Source of the DNA: JAVEVH01 sp964430365
Lineage (GTDB): Bacteria > Patescibacteriota > Dojkabacteria > SC72
NCBI GenBank assembly: GCA_964430365.1
Contig: CAYSEU010000043.1
Location: forward strand, 1-6,505
Reading direction: 5' to 3'
Length of the DNA stretch: 6,505 nucleotides
Numbering within the stretch: the stretch's first letter is position 1; each line of letters starts with the position of its first letter. Positions 1 to 6,350 of this stretch are shown here, in pieces. The translations under genes were made by a program, and so were the position numbers. Below the pieces are notes generated by a model. The model was given only the letters and a program-made list of their open reading frames with translations, was not told where the DNA came from and made no database searches.

Positions 1-22
1 TCTCATTACTTTTAAACTCCAT
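1..22 (-). CDS. Possible 5' end of a divergent gene (partial)
   Basis: On the minus strand an ATG at 22-20 opens a frame that stays open to the window edge and would begin MEFKSNE. Seven bases before it lies AGGAAGG (plus-strand 30-36), a reasonable Shine-Dalgarno match at normal spacing, which none of the complete genes here has. Only seven codons are visible, so no product can be named. If real, it is transcribed away from the gene at 130. The call rests only on the start codon and ribosome-binding context and could be chance in such AT-rich DNA. Confidence 0.28.
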
Positions 23-118
23 ATATATACCTTCCTAAATTTAAGTGTACCCTCCTTACTAGGATATGCTGTATAGATGATATGATGTATATGAGTTAAT
101 TTCAATTCTAATTTGTAA

Positions 119-124
119 TATACT
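119..124 (+). promoter_or_regulatory. Possible -10 box giving a leaderless transcript
   Basis: TATACT matches the -10 consensus at five of six bases and ends five bases before the ATG at 130, so transcription would start at or next to the A of the start codon. The same hexamer is the -10 of the better lemA promoter in this window. The matching -35 position (about 96-101, TTAATT) is poor, and in this AT-rich stretch chance matches are common. Confidence 0.25.
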
Positions 125-129
125 TAAAT

Positions 130-648
130 ATGGAATTAGAGAAAATATATAGAGAGAAGATATTAGGAATAGCATTAGATTGGGATAAGATTACTCTTTA
201 CTCAATGTATTCACTATCAATACTAGTACCCTTAGTAATAGGGAAGCCTCAATTAGTAGTAGGAAGTATTGTAAATTTCTTAATAGTGTACTCAACATTA
301 AGATATGGTATTAAGAAAACACTACCCATTTTGATCCTTCCCTCTTTAACAGTATTAGGCACAGGTATGCTCTTTGATGGTGCAACATACTTTCTAATGT
401 ATCTAACCCCCTTTATCATTTTTTCTAATAGTATTCTTTCTTACTTTGTATCAAAGAAAAAACCAATGTATATATTACTAGGAGTAATTTCAAAGGGGGC
501 ATTTTTAGTGTTGGTATATAGAGCTTTAATGGAATATATTGGATTACCAATGATATTTTTAAGCTCTAGCTATCTTCAATTTGTTACAGCCTTTATAGGG
601 GTACTTACTGCTGTTACTTTGTATGATTTTTCTAAAAAGAAAAGATAA
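130..648 (+). CDS. Small multi-pass membrane protein, ECF S-component-like
   Basis: A 172-residue protein with about five or six hydrophobic helices (roughly residues 23-38, 42-57, 64-81, 86-106, 113-131 and 146-165), a charged N terminus and a basic C-terminal end (SKKKR). The layout resembles small membrane proteins common in Patescibacteria, sometimes labelled 'iron hydrogenase' in databases although they have no hydrogenase cysteines. Shared traits are a GSIVN-type stretch in helix 2 (45-49), a Pro-Ser turn in helix 3 (71-72), a P-F-I-I-x-S-N motif in helix 4 (94-100) and a Lys in helix 5 (122). That shape recalls substrate-binding S components of ECF vitamin transporters, but no energising subunit is nearby and the substrate is unknown. 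There is no Shine-Dalgarno sequence. The peptidase gene starts 19 bp after its TAA stop, so the two are probably co-transcribed. That this is a real membrane protein is near certain; the family link is from memory of similar proteins. Confidence 0.8.
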   Translation: MELEKIYREKILGIALDWDKITLYSMYSLSILVPLVIGKPQLVVGSIVNFLIVYSTLRYGIKKTLPILILPSLTVLGTGMLFDGATYFLMYLTPFIIFSNSILSYFVSKKKPMYILLGVISKGAFLVLVYRALMEYIGLPMIFLSSSYLQFVTAFIGVLTAVTLYDFSKKKR

Positions 649-667
649 ATTTTAATAGATATTATCT

Positions 668-1345
668 ATGTTCTATGACCCATTATACATAATCCTTGTT
701 GCTATGCCTGCTTTAATATTAGCAGTAGGAACTCAGCTATGGATAAAGATATCATACGCTAAAAATTCTAAGGTATTACCAGGTACTGGTATAACTGGAG
801 TACAAGCAGGAGAAATGATTAAACAGGGAGAGGGATACTCTATTGATATTGAAATAAAGGGGGGAGTCCTCTCTGATCATTTTGACCCTACTAGGGACAT
901 TGTAAGCCTCTCTAGCGCTTCTCAAAACTCATCAGTAGCAGATATAGCTGTAACAGCTCATGAGTTTGGACATGTAGATCAGAAGTTTAGTAATTCACCT
1001 CTTTTTAAATTAAGGAATGGATTAGTGCCCATTGTTAATATTGGAAGTAGATTAGGATATATATTAATAATTGTAGGTCTACTCTTTAGCATTCTTCAAA
1101 TTGCTGAAATTGGATTAATATTCTTTGCATCTACTACTGTATTTGCATTAATTACGGTACCAATTGAAATAGATGCTACTAAAAGAGGTCTAGCCTTTAT
1201 TAAAAAGTACAAACTAATTAATGAGAGTAATCTCTCTGGTGCTAAATCTGTACTTAATGCTGCAGCTACTACCTATGTAGCATCACTACTCACTTCATTA
1301 CTTAATCTCATGTACTGGGTTACTAGAGTAAGAGGAAGGGATTAA
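668..1345 (+). CDS. YugP-family membrane zinc metallopeptidase
   Basis: A 225-residue protein of the neutral zinc metallopeptidase family typified by Bacillus YugP (Pfam Zn_peptidase_2), which is usually of similar length. The HExxH zinc site is HEFGH at residues 98-102, with Glu99 as catalytic base. The family motif P-x-E-x-D-A at 165-170 supplies the likely third zinc ligand, Glu167. The family's D-H-x-D-P-x-R segment appears at 70-76, followed by LSS. Membrane helices lie at about 5-27, 127-147, 148-166 and 197-217, so the active site should sit at the membrane face. Substrates of this family are not known; a role in membrane protein turnover is inference. The start at 668 gives the expected N-terminal helix straight away. 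No Shine-Dalgarno sequence precedes it, and the 19 bp gap after the previous gene suggests one transcript. Its TAA stop overlaps the putative -35 box of the glmS promoter. Confidence 0.92.
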   Translation: MFYDPLYIILVAMPALILAVGTQLWIKISYAKNSKVLPGTGITGVQAGEMIKQGEGYSIDIEIKGGVLSDHFDPTRDIVSLSSASQNSSVADIAVTAHEFGHVDQKFSNSPLFKLRNGLVPIVNIGSRLGYILIIVGLLFSILQIAEIGLIFFASTTVFALITVPIEIDATKRGLAFIKKYKLINESNLSGAKSVLNAAATTYVASLLTSLLNLMYWVTRVRGRD

Positions 1346-1369
1346 CATCTCTAAAGGGATATGTATAAT
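1342..1369 (+). promoter_or_regulatory. glmS promoter (sigma-70 type)
   Basis: The -35 box is TTAACA at 1342-1347 (five of six consensus bases) and the -10 is a perfect TATAAT at 1364-1369, with a 16 bp spacer. Transcription would start near 1376, about 17 bases before the predicted ribozyme cleavage site, so only a short leader would be cut off. The -35 box overlaps the stop codon of the peptidase gene. Start-site mapping would settle it. Confidence 0.62.
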
Positions 1370-1392
1370 AGAGGAGGGAATTAATATATTTA

Positions 1393-1510
1393 AGCGGCTG
1401 GGTCTAATATAGACTACGAGGCGAAGGTCATCGATTAATCAGCGGATGCCTTCAGGTTTATGTACAAACCTAAATGAGATAACAAATAAACAAAATATCT
1501 CTAAGTACAT
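1393..1510 (+). ncRNA. glmS ribozyme (glucosamine-6-phosphate-dependent self-cleaving RNA)
   Basis: This 5' leader element matches the glmS ribozyme in sequence, order and location directly before glmS. The cleavage site should be between A1393 and G1394 (AA-GCG). Conserved core strings are ACGAGG (1416-1421), ATCGA (1430-1434) and GCGGATGCC (1442-1450). Helices: P1 1401-1405 with 1411-1415; P2 GAAGG 1423-1427 with CCTTC 1449-1453; P3 AGGTTT 1454-1459 with AAACCT 1466-1471; P4 GAGATA 1476-1481 with TATCTC 1496-1501. The six-base P3 loop ATGTAC (1460-1465) pairs perfectly with GTACAT (1505-1510), giving the P3.1 pseudoknot of type-1 glmS ribozymes. In the known family, glucosamine-6-phosphate acts as coenzyme for cleavage; the downstream mRNA then carries a 5'-hydroxyl and is degraded, which gives product feedback on GlmS. 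P1 is short, and P2.2 deviates from consensus near G1397, so activity is likely but not certain. Confidence 0.95.
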
Positions 1511-1547
1511 TTCCCAGAATAGAAATTAATATGTTACCACTACTTAT

Positions 1548-3323
1548 ATGTGCGGAATTTTTGGCTATACAGGAGACAGTAATGCCTCCACTATAATTCA
1601 TCAAGGTTTAAAAAGATTAGAGTACCGAGGATATGATTCTTGGGGTATTAGTATGATAAAGGGGAAAAAGATTACATGTATAAAGAGTGTAGGGCATATT
1701 CCTGAGAAAATATTACTAAAGGAAACAGATGGTAGTATAGGAATAGGGCATACTAGATGGGCTACACATGGAGGCGTAACTGTTACTAATGCTCATCCTC
1801 ATTACTCTACTGATATGTCTTTTGTAATTGCACAAAACGGTATTGTAGAAAATTATTCTAAATTAAGAACCTTACTAGAATTAAAAGGATATATATTTAA
1901 AACAGAGGTAGATACAGAAGTAATAGTTAGATTAGTAGAGTATGAATTAACTAAAGAAAAAGATCTAAAGAAGTCTTTAATAAAAGCTTTTAAGAAATTA
2001 GAGGGTAGGAATACTGTTATACTACTAGACAGTAACCAAAATCAAATTCTAGCTATTAGAAATGGGAGTCCCCTAGTTATGGGTATTAATGGAGAAAAGA
2101 TATATCTAGCATCAGATCCTCTTGCTTTTAATCAATTTACTAAAGATATTGTAGATATTAATAACGGGGAATTAGTAGAGATAAAGGATAGCAAATGGAG
2201 TATATACGATATTAGGAATGAAAAAAGAATAGAAAGAAAGGTAAAAAGGGAGAAGTTTTTAAATAGTGCCGTAGACAAGGGTAAGTATGACCACTTTATG
2301 ATTAAAGAAATAATCGAGCAACAACATACCATACTTACAGCTACTCAGTATACAATGCAGGAACTAATACCATTGATAGAGAGAATTAGGAAATCCTCAA
2401 CTGTGTATACCATAGGTGCAGGTACTGCAGGATACTCTGCAGATCAAATAGCATATTACCTAAGAAAGATTTCTAATATTAAAGCAATTTCTATTAAAGC
2501 CTATGAGATCGAGTCATATCTAGATATATTAAGTAAGAATGATACTGTAATAGCTGTATCACAAAGTGGAGAAACAGCTGATACACTTGAAGCCTTGGAG
2601 ATATTTAAAAGGAAAGGAGTATATATAGCTAGTATAATAAATATGCCCAGTTCTACACTCTCTAGAATCTCTGATTCATATTTTATGTCTAATGCTGGTA
2701 GTGAGATATGTGTAGCTTCTACTAAGGTTTTTACATCTCAAATATCTTTTGGATATTTACTTTCAAAAGCATTAATAGGGGAGTACACAGATGCTAAAAA
2801 GGAGCTTTCATATATATCATCTCAGTTAGAGCTATTCTTTAGTAAAAAGAATTTAAAAAATATTGAAGATATCTCGATGCTACTAAAAAAGAGAGAGCAT
2901 TTCTTTATCTTAGGTAAGGGTCAGAATTTTCATATAGCACAAGAGGGTGCTTTAAAGATTAAAGAGATTTCATACAAACATTTTGAAGGATTTGCTGCCG
3001 GAGAGCTTAAACATGGTGTAATAGCGTTAATAGAGAAGGGGACTCCAGTAATATCCATAATTTCAGATGATATAAATTGGAAAGATTTAATATCCGCCAC
3101 ATATGAAGTTAAAGCCAGAGGGGCATTTACAATAGGGGTTGGAGATAAGAGGTTTAAAAAGGAAAAATGTTTTGATAAGTATATTACAGTAGCAGATAGT
3201 AATGAGTTAAAAGCTATTAGTAATGTAATACCTTTTCAATTAATATCCTACTATCTTGCAAAAGAGTTAGGTAATAGTATAGATAAGCCTAGGAATTTAG
3301 CTAAATCTGTTACAGTAAAATAG
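1548..3323 (+). CDS. glmS: Glutamine-fructose-6-phosphate aminotransferase (isomerizing)
   Basis: GlmS converts fructose-6-phosphate and glutamine into glucosamine-6-phosphate and glutamate, the first committed step to UDP-GlcNAc for peptidoglycan and other glycans. At 591 residues it is full length (E. coli 609, B. subtilis about 600). The N-terminal glutaminase domain (about 1-235) has nucleophile Cys2 in MCGIFGY, HTRWATHG (68-75), the oxyanion pair Asn97-Gly98 and Asp122 in the VDTEV stretch. Two SIS sugar-isomerase domains follow, with SQSGETADT (338-346) and SEICVASTK (385-393) in the first. The second carries the equivalents of the E. coli catalytic residues: Lys470, Glu473, His489 (in GELKHG) and Lys586 (in PRNLAKSVTV). 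Starting at 1548 puts Cys directly after Met, as the family requires. The last residue is Lys where Glu is usual. No Shine-Dalgarno sequence is seen; control should come from the ribozyme 37 bases upstream. The TAG stop abuts the stop codon of the convergent gene. Confidence 0.98.
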   Translation: MCGIFGYTGDSNASTIIHQGLKRLEYRGYDSWGISMIKGKKITCIKSVGHIPEKILLKETDGSIGIGHTRWATHGGVTVTNAHPHYSTDMSFVIAQNGIVENYSKLRTLLELKGYIFKTEVDTEVIVRLVEYELTKEKDLKKSLIKAFKKLEGRNTVILLDSNQNQILAIRNGSPLVMGINGEKIYLASDPLAFNQFTKDIVDINNGELVEIKDSKWSIYDIRNEKRIERKVKREKFLNSAVDKGKYDHFMIKEIIEQQHTILTATQYTMQELIPLIERIRKSSTVYTIGAGTAGYSADQIAYYLRKISNIKAISIKAYEIESYLDILSKNDTVIAVSQSGETADTLEALEIFKRKGVYIASIINMPSSTLSRISDSYFMSNAGSEICVASTKVFTSQISFGYLLSKALIGEYTDAKKELSYISSQLELFFSKKNLKNIEDISMLLKKREHFFILGKGQNFHIAQEGALKIKEISYKHFEGFAAGELKHGVIALIEKGTPVISIISDDINWKDLISATYEVKARGAFTIGVGDKRFKKEKCFDKYITVADSNELKAISNVIPFQLISYYLAKELGNSIDKPRNLAKSVTVK

Positions 3324-4037
3324 CTATATATCTTTCACTAAGGAGTATCGGTATGCCTTCTTACTAAAATCTGCTATATACAATCCCATCTTAAGGATAT
3401 TTTCAACATAGAAGGGGGTAACTTCGCTATCTACTAATTTTTCTACACTATCTGGTGTCTTATTTGTTCTAACTAATAACCAGAATTTGTTTGTTACTAA
3501 TCCTGTCATAATAGCTTTAGAGGATATTAATGATTTAATATCTTGAGCTGAGAAGAAATTGTAATATGGATTTACATTCTCTTTTGTATGTTTAGGGTGT
3601 GTATGAATATTAAATAGATATTGTACTTCCAAACTTCTAGGAACATTTTTAAAATATACATCTTTTCTTTTAGCTAACTTCTCATCAATATAAAGTTCTT
3701 TTCTTGCATATCCTTGTCTTGTTGGATGATGAGAATACTTTACTTGTATTGTACCACCACTCTTAACCATCCTATCTGTACCTGTCTTAACCTCAGTAAA
3801 TAGTATTTCACCGTCTGCCCAAAATATTGAGAACGCCCTCTCTAATCCATCTTTATCTGTTCTTCTATATATCTTTATTAAATCCTTCCAGAAATCATAT
3901 GGAAATGATATTGCTTGTGGGAGATTATCTTGGTATGGATATATATTAGATTTTCTTAAATCTACAATCTTTTTCCTTAACTGTTCAAAGGAGGTTGTAG
4001 ATATCCTAGAACCAAATATTAAATCTAATATACTCAT
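3324..4037 (-). CDS. Putative JAMM/MPN (JAB) domain metalloprotease
   Basis: A 237-residue soluble protein with no signal peptide or membrane helix. Residues 144-166 carry a JAMM-like zinc motif: His145-Thr-His147-Pro, then Ser163-x-x-Asp166, followed by hydrophobic strands (about 175-190, ending in WLLVRT), as in Mov34/MPN/JAB peptidases. A candidate catalytic Glu is Glu66 in LERAFSIFW, at the N-terminal strand position where the family has it. The loop between the second His and the Ser is 15 residues against 7 in the classic motif, so this is a divergent form. Known JAMM proteins cleave isopeptide or peptide bonds, for example ubiquitin-like conjugates, and some prokaryotic ones act in sulfur-carrier processing; the substrate here is unknown. 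It is last in the lemA operon, 18 bp after the DUF2207 gene, with no Shine-Dalgarno sequence. A non-catalytic MPN fold is the main alternative. Confidence 0.68.
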   Translation of the reverse strand: MSILDLIFGSRISTTSFEQLRKKIVDLRKSNIYPYQDNLPQAISFPYDFWKDLIKIYRRTDKDGLERAFSIFWADGEILFTEVKTGTDRMVKSGGTIQVKYSHHPTRQGYARKELYIDEKLAKRKDVYFKNVPRSLEVQYLFNIHTHPKHTKENVNPYYNFFSAQDIKSLISSKAIMTGLVTNKFWLLVRTNKTPDSVEKLVDSEVTPFYVENILKMGLYIADFSKKAYRYSLVKDI

Positions 4038-4055
4038 ATCTAAGTATTATATATA

Positions 4056-5783
4056 TTACCAGCCACCACCACCAGAACCACCACCTCCTCCACCAGAACT
4101 TCCACCACCTCCAAATCCTGAGCCACCAGAGCTCCATCCACTAGATCTATATCCCCCTGAACTACTGTAAGAGGAAGGAGGAGATGTTTTACTTCCAATT
4201 CCTGTATTAAAACTCCCTAACGAATTTACAAAATATATTGTATTAAAGGTAGTAAAATCTCCCTGATACCAATCAGGCGGAGTAGTATATATATCTTCAA
4301 ATTGTTTAGCCCATTTTTTCTCTAATCCAAATATCATTGCATATGGTAGTAGAGCTTCAAATACCTCTGTATATTTTTTAGGATCATTATGGAATTCAAT
4401 CCTATCCTTTTCTGCAGTATTAATATACATCTTTAGACCTAAAAGATGGGTATACTTCTCATTACCTATTTCCGTTCTAATATCTATCTTAAGGGCAAAT
4501 ATAAAAAGTAAAACGATAGAGATAGCTAAGCCAAACCACCAGCCAATTACCACATTAGAAATGAAAATTGGTAGGGTATTAAAGAGTATAAACATTGCAA
4601 AAAGAGATCCTACAATTAGTAATATCTTAATAGCCTCCTTACCACTTGATATCAAATCCTTCTCTTTAAGATATTTTTTAGATTCAGAAAGAGCTTTAGT
4701 AGATGCCATATGGAAGTTAGTAAGCTTTTTAATTGGTACAACATCTCCATATGCAAATATACCGTCTAGTAGCGTTACTATATGTTGAGGTAAGCTTTTG
4801 TAATCTTTTTCACTTTTAACAAACTCATATTTTTTCTTCTCATACTCTCTAATTTTGTAATATCCTTTTATTGCCATTTCTATTAATACCGAAGATACAT
4901 TTTTAGTTTGCTGAATATTTTTAATCAGTAAGGAGCTAGATAAAGAATCCATATCCTTTTCTGGTTGATACTGAGGTATTACAGTAATATCTTTGTTCTT
5001 AAATTTCTTCTTTAAGAAACTAAATAGAAATATACCCACAGGAATAGGGAGTAATATCCCTATATTACTAAGTATTACCATCATTATCTGTTCTTTAGTA
5101 GTATCTTCAAAGGTTCCTACTGGTTGCTTAATAGCTACTGTATATCCTTCATATGGTTGAAGTGTATCCTTAGGACTTACATTAAGAACATTTCCATTAA
5201 CTTCAATATTACAATTTTGCCCTTTATCACCATCTGGTCCAGCAAAACATACTATTTCTTTAATCTCTACTGGTGCAGTAAGTGTAGCTTTAGCATTCTC
5301 AATAGGTATACCCCATCCTGGTCCAATTATATTTAGATATATCTCTTCATGCTCATCAAAATATGAAATAGCTGTATATTTAAGAGTATATTCCACTATA
5401 TACTCATATGGTTCATTTATATATTTATCTGCATCTCCAATTCTTAGTGTAATCCAACCATTCTCATCACTTCTCGAGTATTCGTTAAAAACCTTTAAAG
5501 AAGGATTAGATACAGGGTAATATGTAACTCTATTAACCTTTATTTCCGTAGGTCTTCTAAATGCAGATACTTTGTATACATAAGGGAGTGTCCATTCTAA
5601 ACCATGTCTTGGGATAGTAGAGGAGGGATTAAAGATAATATTTTCTACAATATCAATGGTGGTATCTGTATTAACAGTAATATTACTCTCAAACTTTAAT
5701 ATCTTCTCCTGCTCCTGAGCATATATAGGAGTAACACAAAATAGTAATCCAATTAGTATTAATACAGTATTAAGTTTCTTCAT
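4056..5783 (-). CDS. DUF2207 membrane protein with glycine-rich C-terminal tail
   Basis: A 575-residue protein matching the DUF2207 family (predicted membrane protein, often beside LemA). A signal peptide covers residues 1-22 (basic start, hydrophobic core, TPIYA before Q23). The extracytoplasmic domain, about 23-232, contains GPGWGIPI (154-161) and two cysteines (180, 191) that could form a disulfide. Transmembrane helices lie at about 233-257, 384-402 and 405-431, with a charged presumed cytoplasmic domain between the first two. After them come the family-typical GLKMYI with AEKDRIEF (449-463) and LLPYAMIFGLEKKW (478-491). The tail, about 533-575, is Ser/Gly-rich and ends in an almost pure glycine run and a final Trp, also typical. 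Function is unknown; pairing with LemA suggests an envelope role. The start lies 10 bp after the lemA stop, without a Shine-Dalgarno sequence. Confidence 0.93.
   Translation of the reverse strand: MKKLNTVLILIGLLFCVTPIYAQEQEKILKFESNITVNTDTTIDIVENIIFNPSSTIPRHGLEWTLPYVYKVSAFRRPTEIKVNRVTYYPVSNPSLKVFNEYSRSDENGWITLRIGDADKYINEPYEYIVEYTLKYTAISYFDEHEEIYLNIIGPGWGIPIENAKATLTAPVEIKEIVCFAGPDGDKGQNCNIEVNGNVLNVSPKDTLQPYEGYTVAIKQPVGTFEDTTKEQIMMVILSNIGILLPIPVGIFLFSFLKKKFKNKDITVIPQYQPEKDMDSLSSSLLIKNIQQTKNVSSVLIEMAIKGYYKIREYEKKKYEFVKSEKDYKSLPQHIVTLLDGIFAYGDVVPIKKLTNFHMASTKALSESKKYLKEKDLISSGKEAIKILLIVGSLFAMFILFNTLPIFISNVVIGWWFGLAISIVLLFIFALKIDIRTEIGNEKYTHLLGLKMYINTAEKDRIEFHNDPKKYTEVFEALLPYAMIFGLEKKWAKQFEDIYTTPPDWYQGDFTTFNTIYFVNSLGSFNTGIGSKTSPPSSYSSSGGYRSSGWSSGGSGFGGGGSSGGGGGGSGGGGW
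4059..4130 (-). repeat. Glycine/serine low-complexity coding repeat
   Basis: The 3' end of the DUF2207 gene encodes residues 552-575, nearly all Gly with a few Ser, one Phe and a closing Trp. On the plus strand it reads as repeated CCA, ACC and CTCC units. It is the most GC-rich patch of the window and stands out from the AT-rich surroundings because glycine needs GGN codons. Such runs can change length by slippage. This is a coding feature, not a mobile or CRISPR repeat. Confidence 0.85.
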
Positions 5784-5793
5784 TGAGAAAGAA

Positions 5794-6348
5794 TTAGAAC
5801 TTAATCTCTACATTCTTTTTCTCTTCTTCATCCGCTTCAAAGAATGGGAACTCTTTAAAACCTAAGATACCTGCAACCAAGTTATTAGGAAATACTACAA
5901 TCTTTGTATTGAAATCTCTAACTGTACCATTGTAAAACCTCCTAGATTTCTGAATATCATTCTCTAAATCTTTAAGATTACCTTGTAAGTTTAAGAAATT
6001 CTCATTGGCTTTTAGCTCAGGATATGCTTCTGCAATTGCAAAGATTTTAGAGATACCCTTAGCTAATTCTTCCTCTAAAGCCATTTGATCTGAAAGAGAA
6101 CCTGCACTCATTGCTTTACTTCTTAATTCAGAAACATTCTCAAAGATTGCTTTCTCATGCTTTGCGTATCCCTTTACAATTTCTACAAGATTAGGAATCA
6201 TATCATATCTCTGTTTTAAGAAAGTCTCTATATCAGAGCTAGCCTCTGTAACAGTCATTTTTAACTTAACAAGAGAGTTATAGAGAGTAACTAAAAAGAG
6301 AACAATTACACCTAAGATTATTAATGGTAATGCTACATACAAGTTCAT
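5794..6348 (-). CDS. lemA: LemA family protein
   Basis: A 184-residue protein of the LemA family, of usual length. One N-terminal membrane helix (about 4-22) is followed by a helical bundle presumed to face outside the cytoplasm. Family signatures are clear: YNSLVKLK (23-30), the stretch around QRYDMIPNLVEIVKGYAKHE (46-65), and the C-terminal RRFYNGTVRDFN (136-147), FPNNLVAGILGF (153-164) and FFEADEE (169-175). The molecular function is not established. LemA genes are often next to glycine-rich membrane proteins, DUF2207 among them, as here. It is the first gene of a three-gene minus-strand operon whose promoter lies just upstream. The start at 6348 puts the hydrophobic helix at the very N terminus; there is no Shine-Dalgarno sequence, and the inverted repeat ends two bases before the ATG. 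Confidence 0.96.
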   Translation of the reverse strand: MNLYVALPLIILGVIVLFLVTLYNSLVKLKMTVTEASSDIETFLKQRYDMIPNLVEIVKGYAKHEKAIFENVSELRSKAMSAGSLSDQMALEEELAKGISKIFAIAEAYPELKANENFLNLQGNLKDLENDIQKSRRFYNGTVRDFNTKIVVFPNNLVAGILGFKEFPFFEADEEEKKNVEIKF

Positions 6349-6350
6349 AC

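Noticed and set aside
1370..1378. SD-like AGAGGAGGG before the ribozyme
   Set aside because: No ATG, GTG or TTG follows at usable distance, and it is about 170 bases from the glmS start; more likely part of the leader, possibly pairing with 1511-1515.
2132..2332. Minus-strand 66-codon open frame inside glmS
   Set aside because: It lies wholly within the well-conserved glmS gene on the opposite strand and encodes low-complexity Ser/Leu/Ile sequence; a shadow frame.
4057..4140. CCA/ACC-rich stretch as a possible CRISPR or mobile repeat
   Set aside because: The repetition follows from glycine and serine codons at the end of the DUF2207 gene; there are no spaced direct repeats.
4561..4788. Plus-strand 75-codon open frame
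   Set aside because: Antisense to the DUF2207 gene, with no family features and no start signal.
5124..5336. Plus-strand 70-codon open frame
   Set aside because: Antisense to the conserved ectodomain of the DUF2207 protein; Ile/Tyr/Ser-rich shadow translation.
5735..5738. Possible lipoprotein cysteine (Cys16) in the DUF2207 signal peptide
   Set aside because: The residue before it is Phe and the -3 to -1 positions do not form a lipobox; a normal signal peptidase site after Ala22 fits better.
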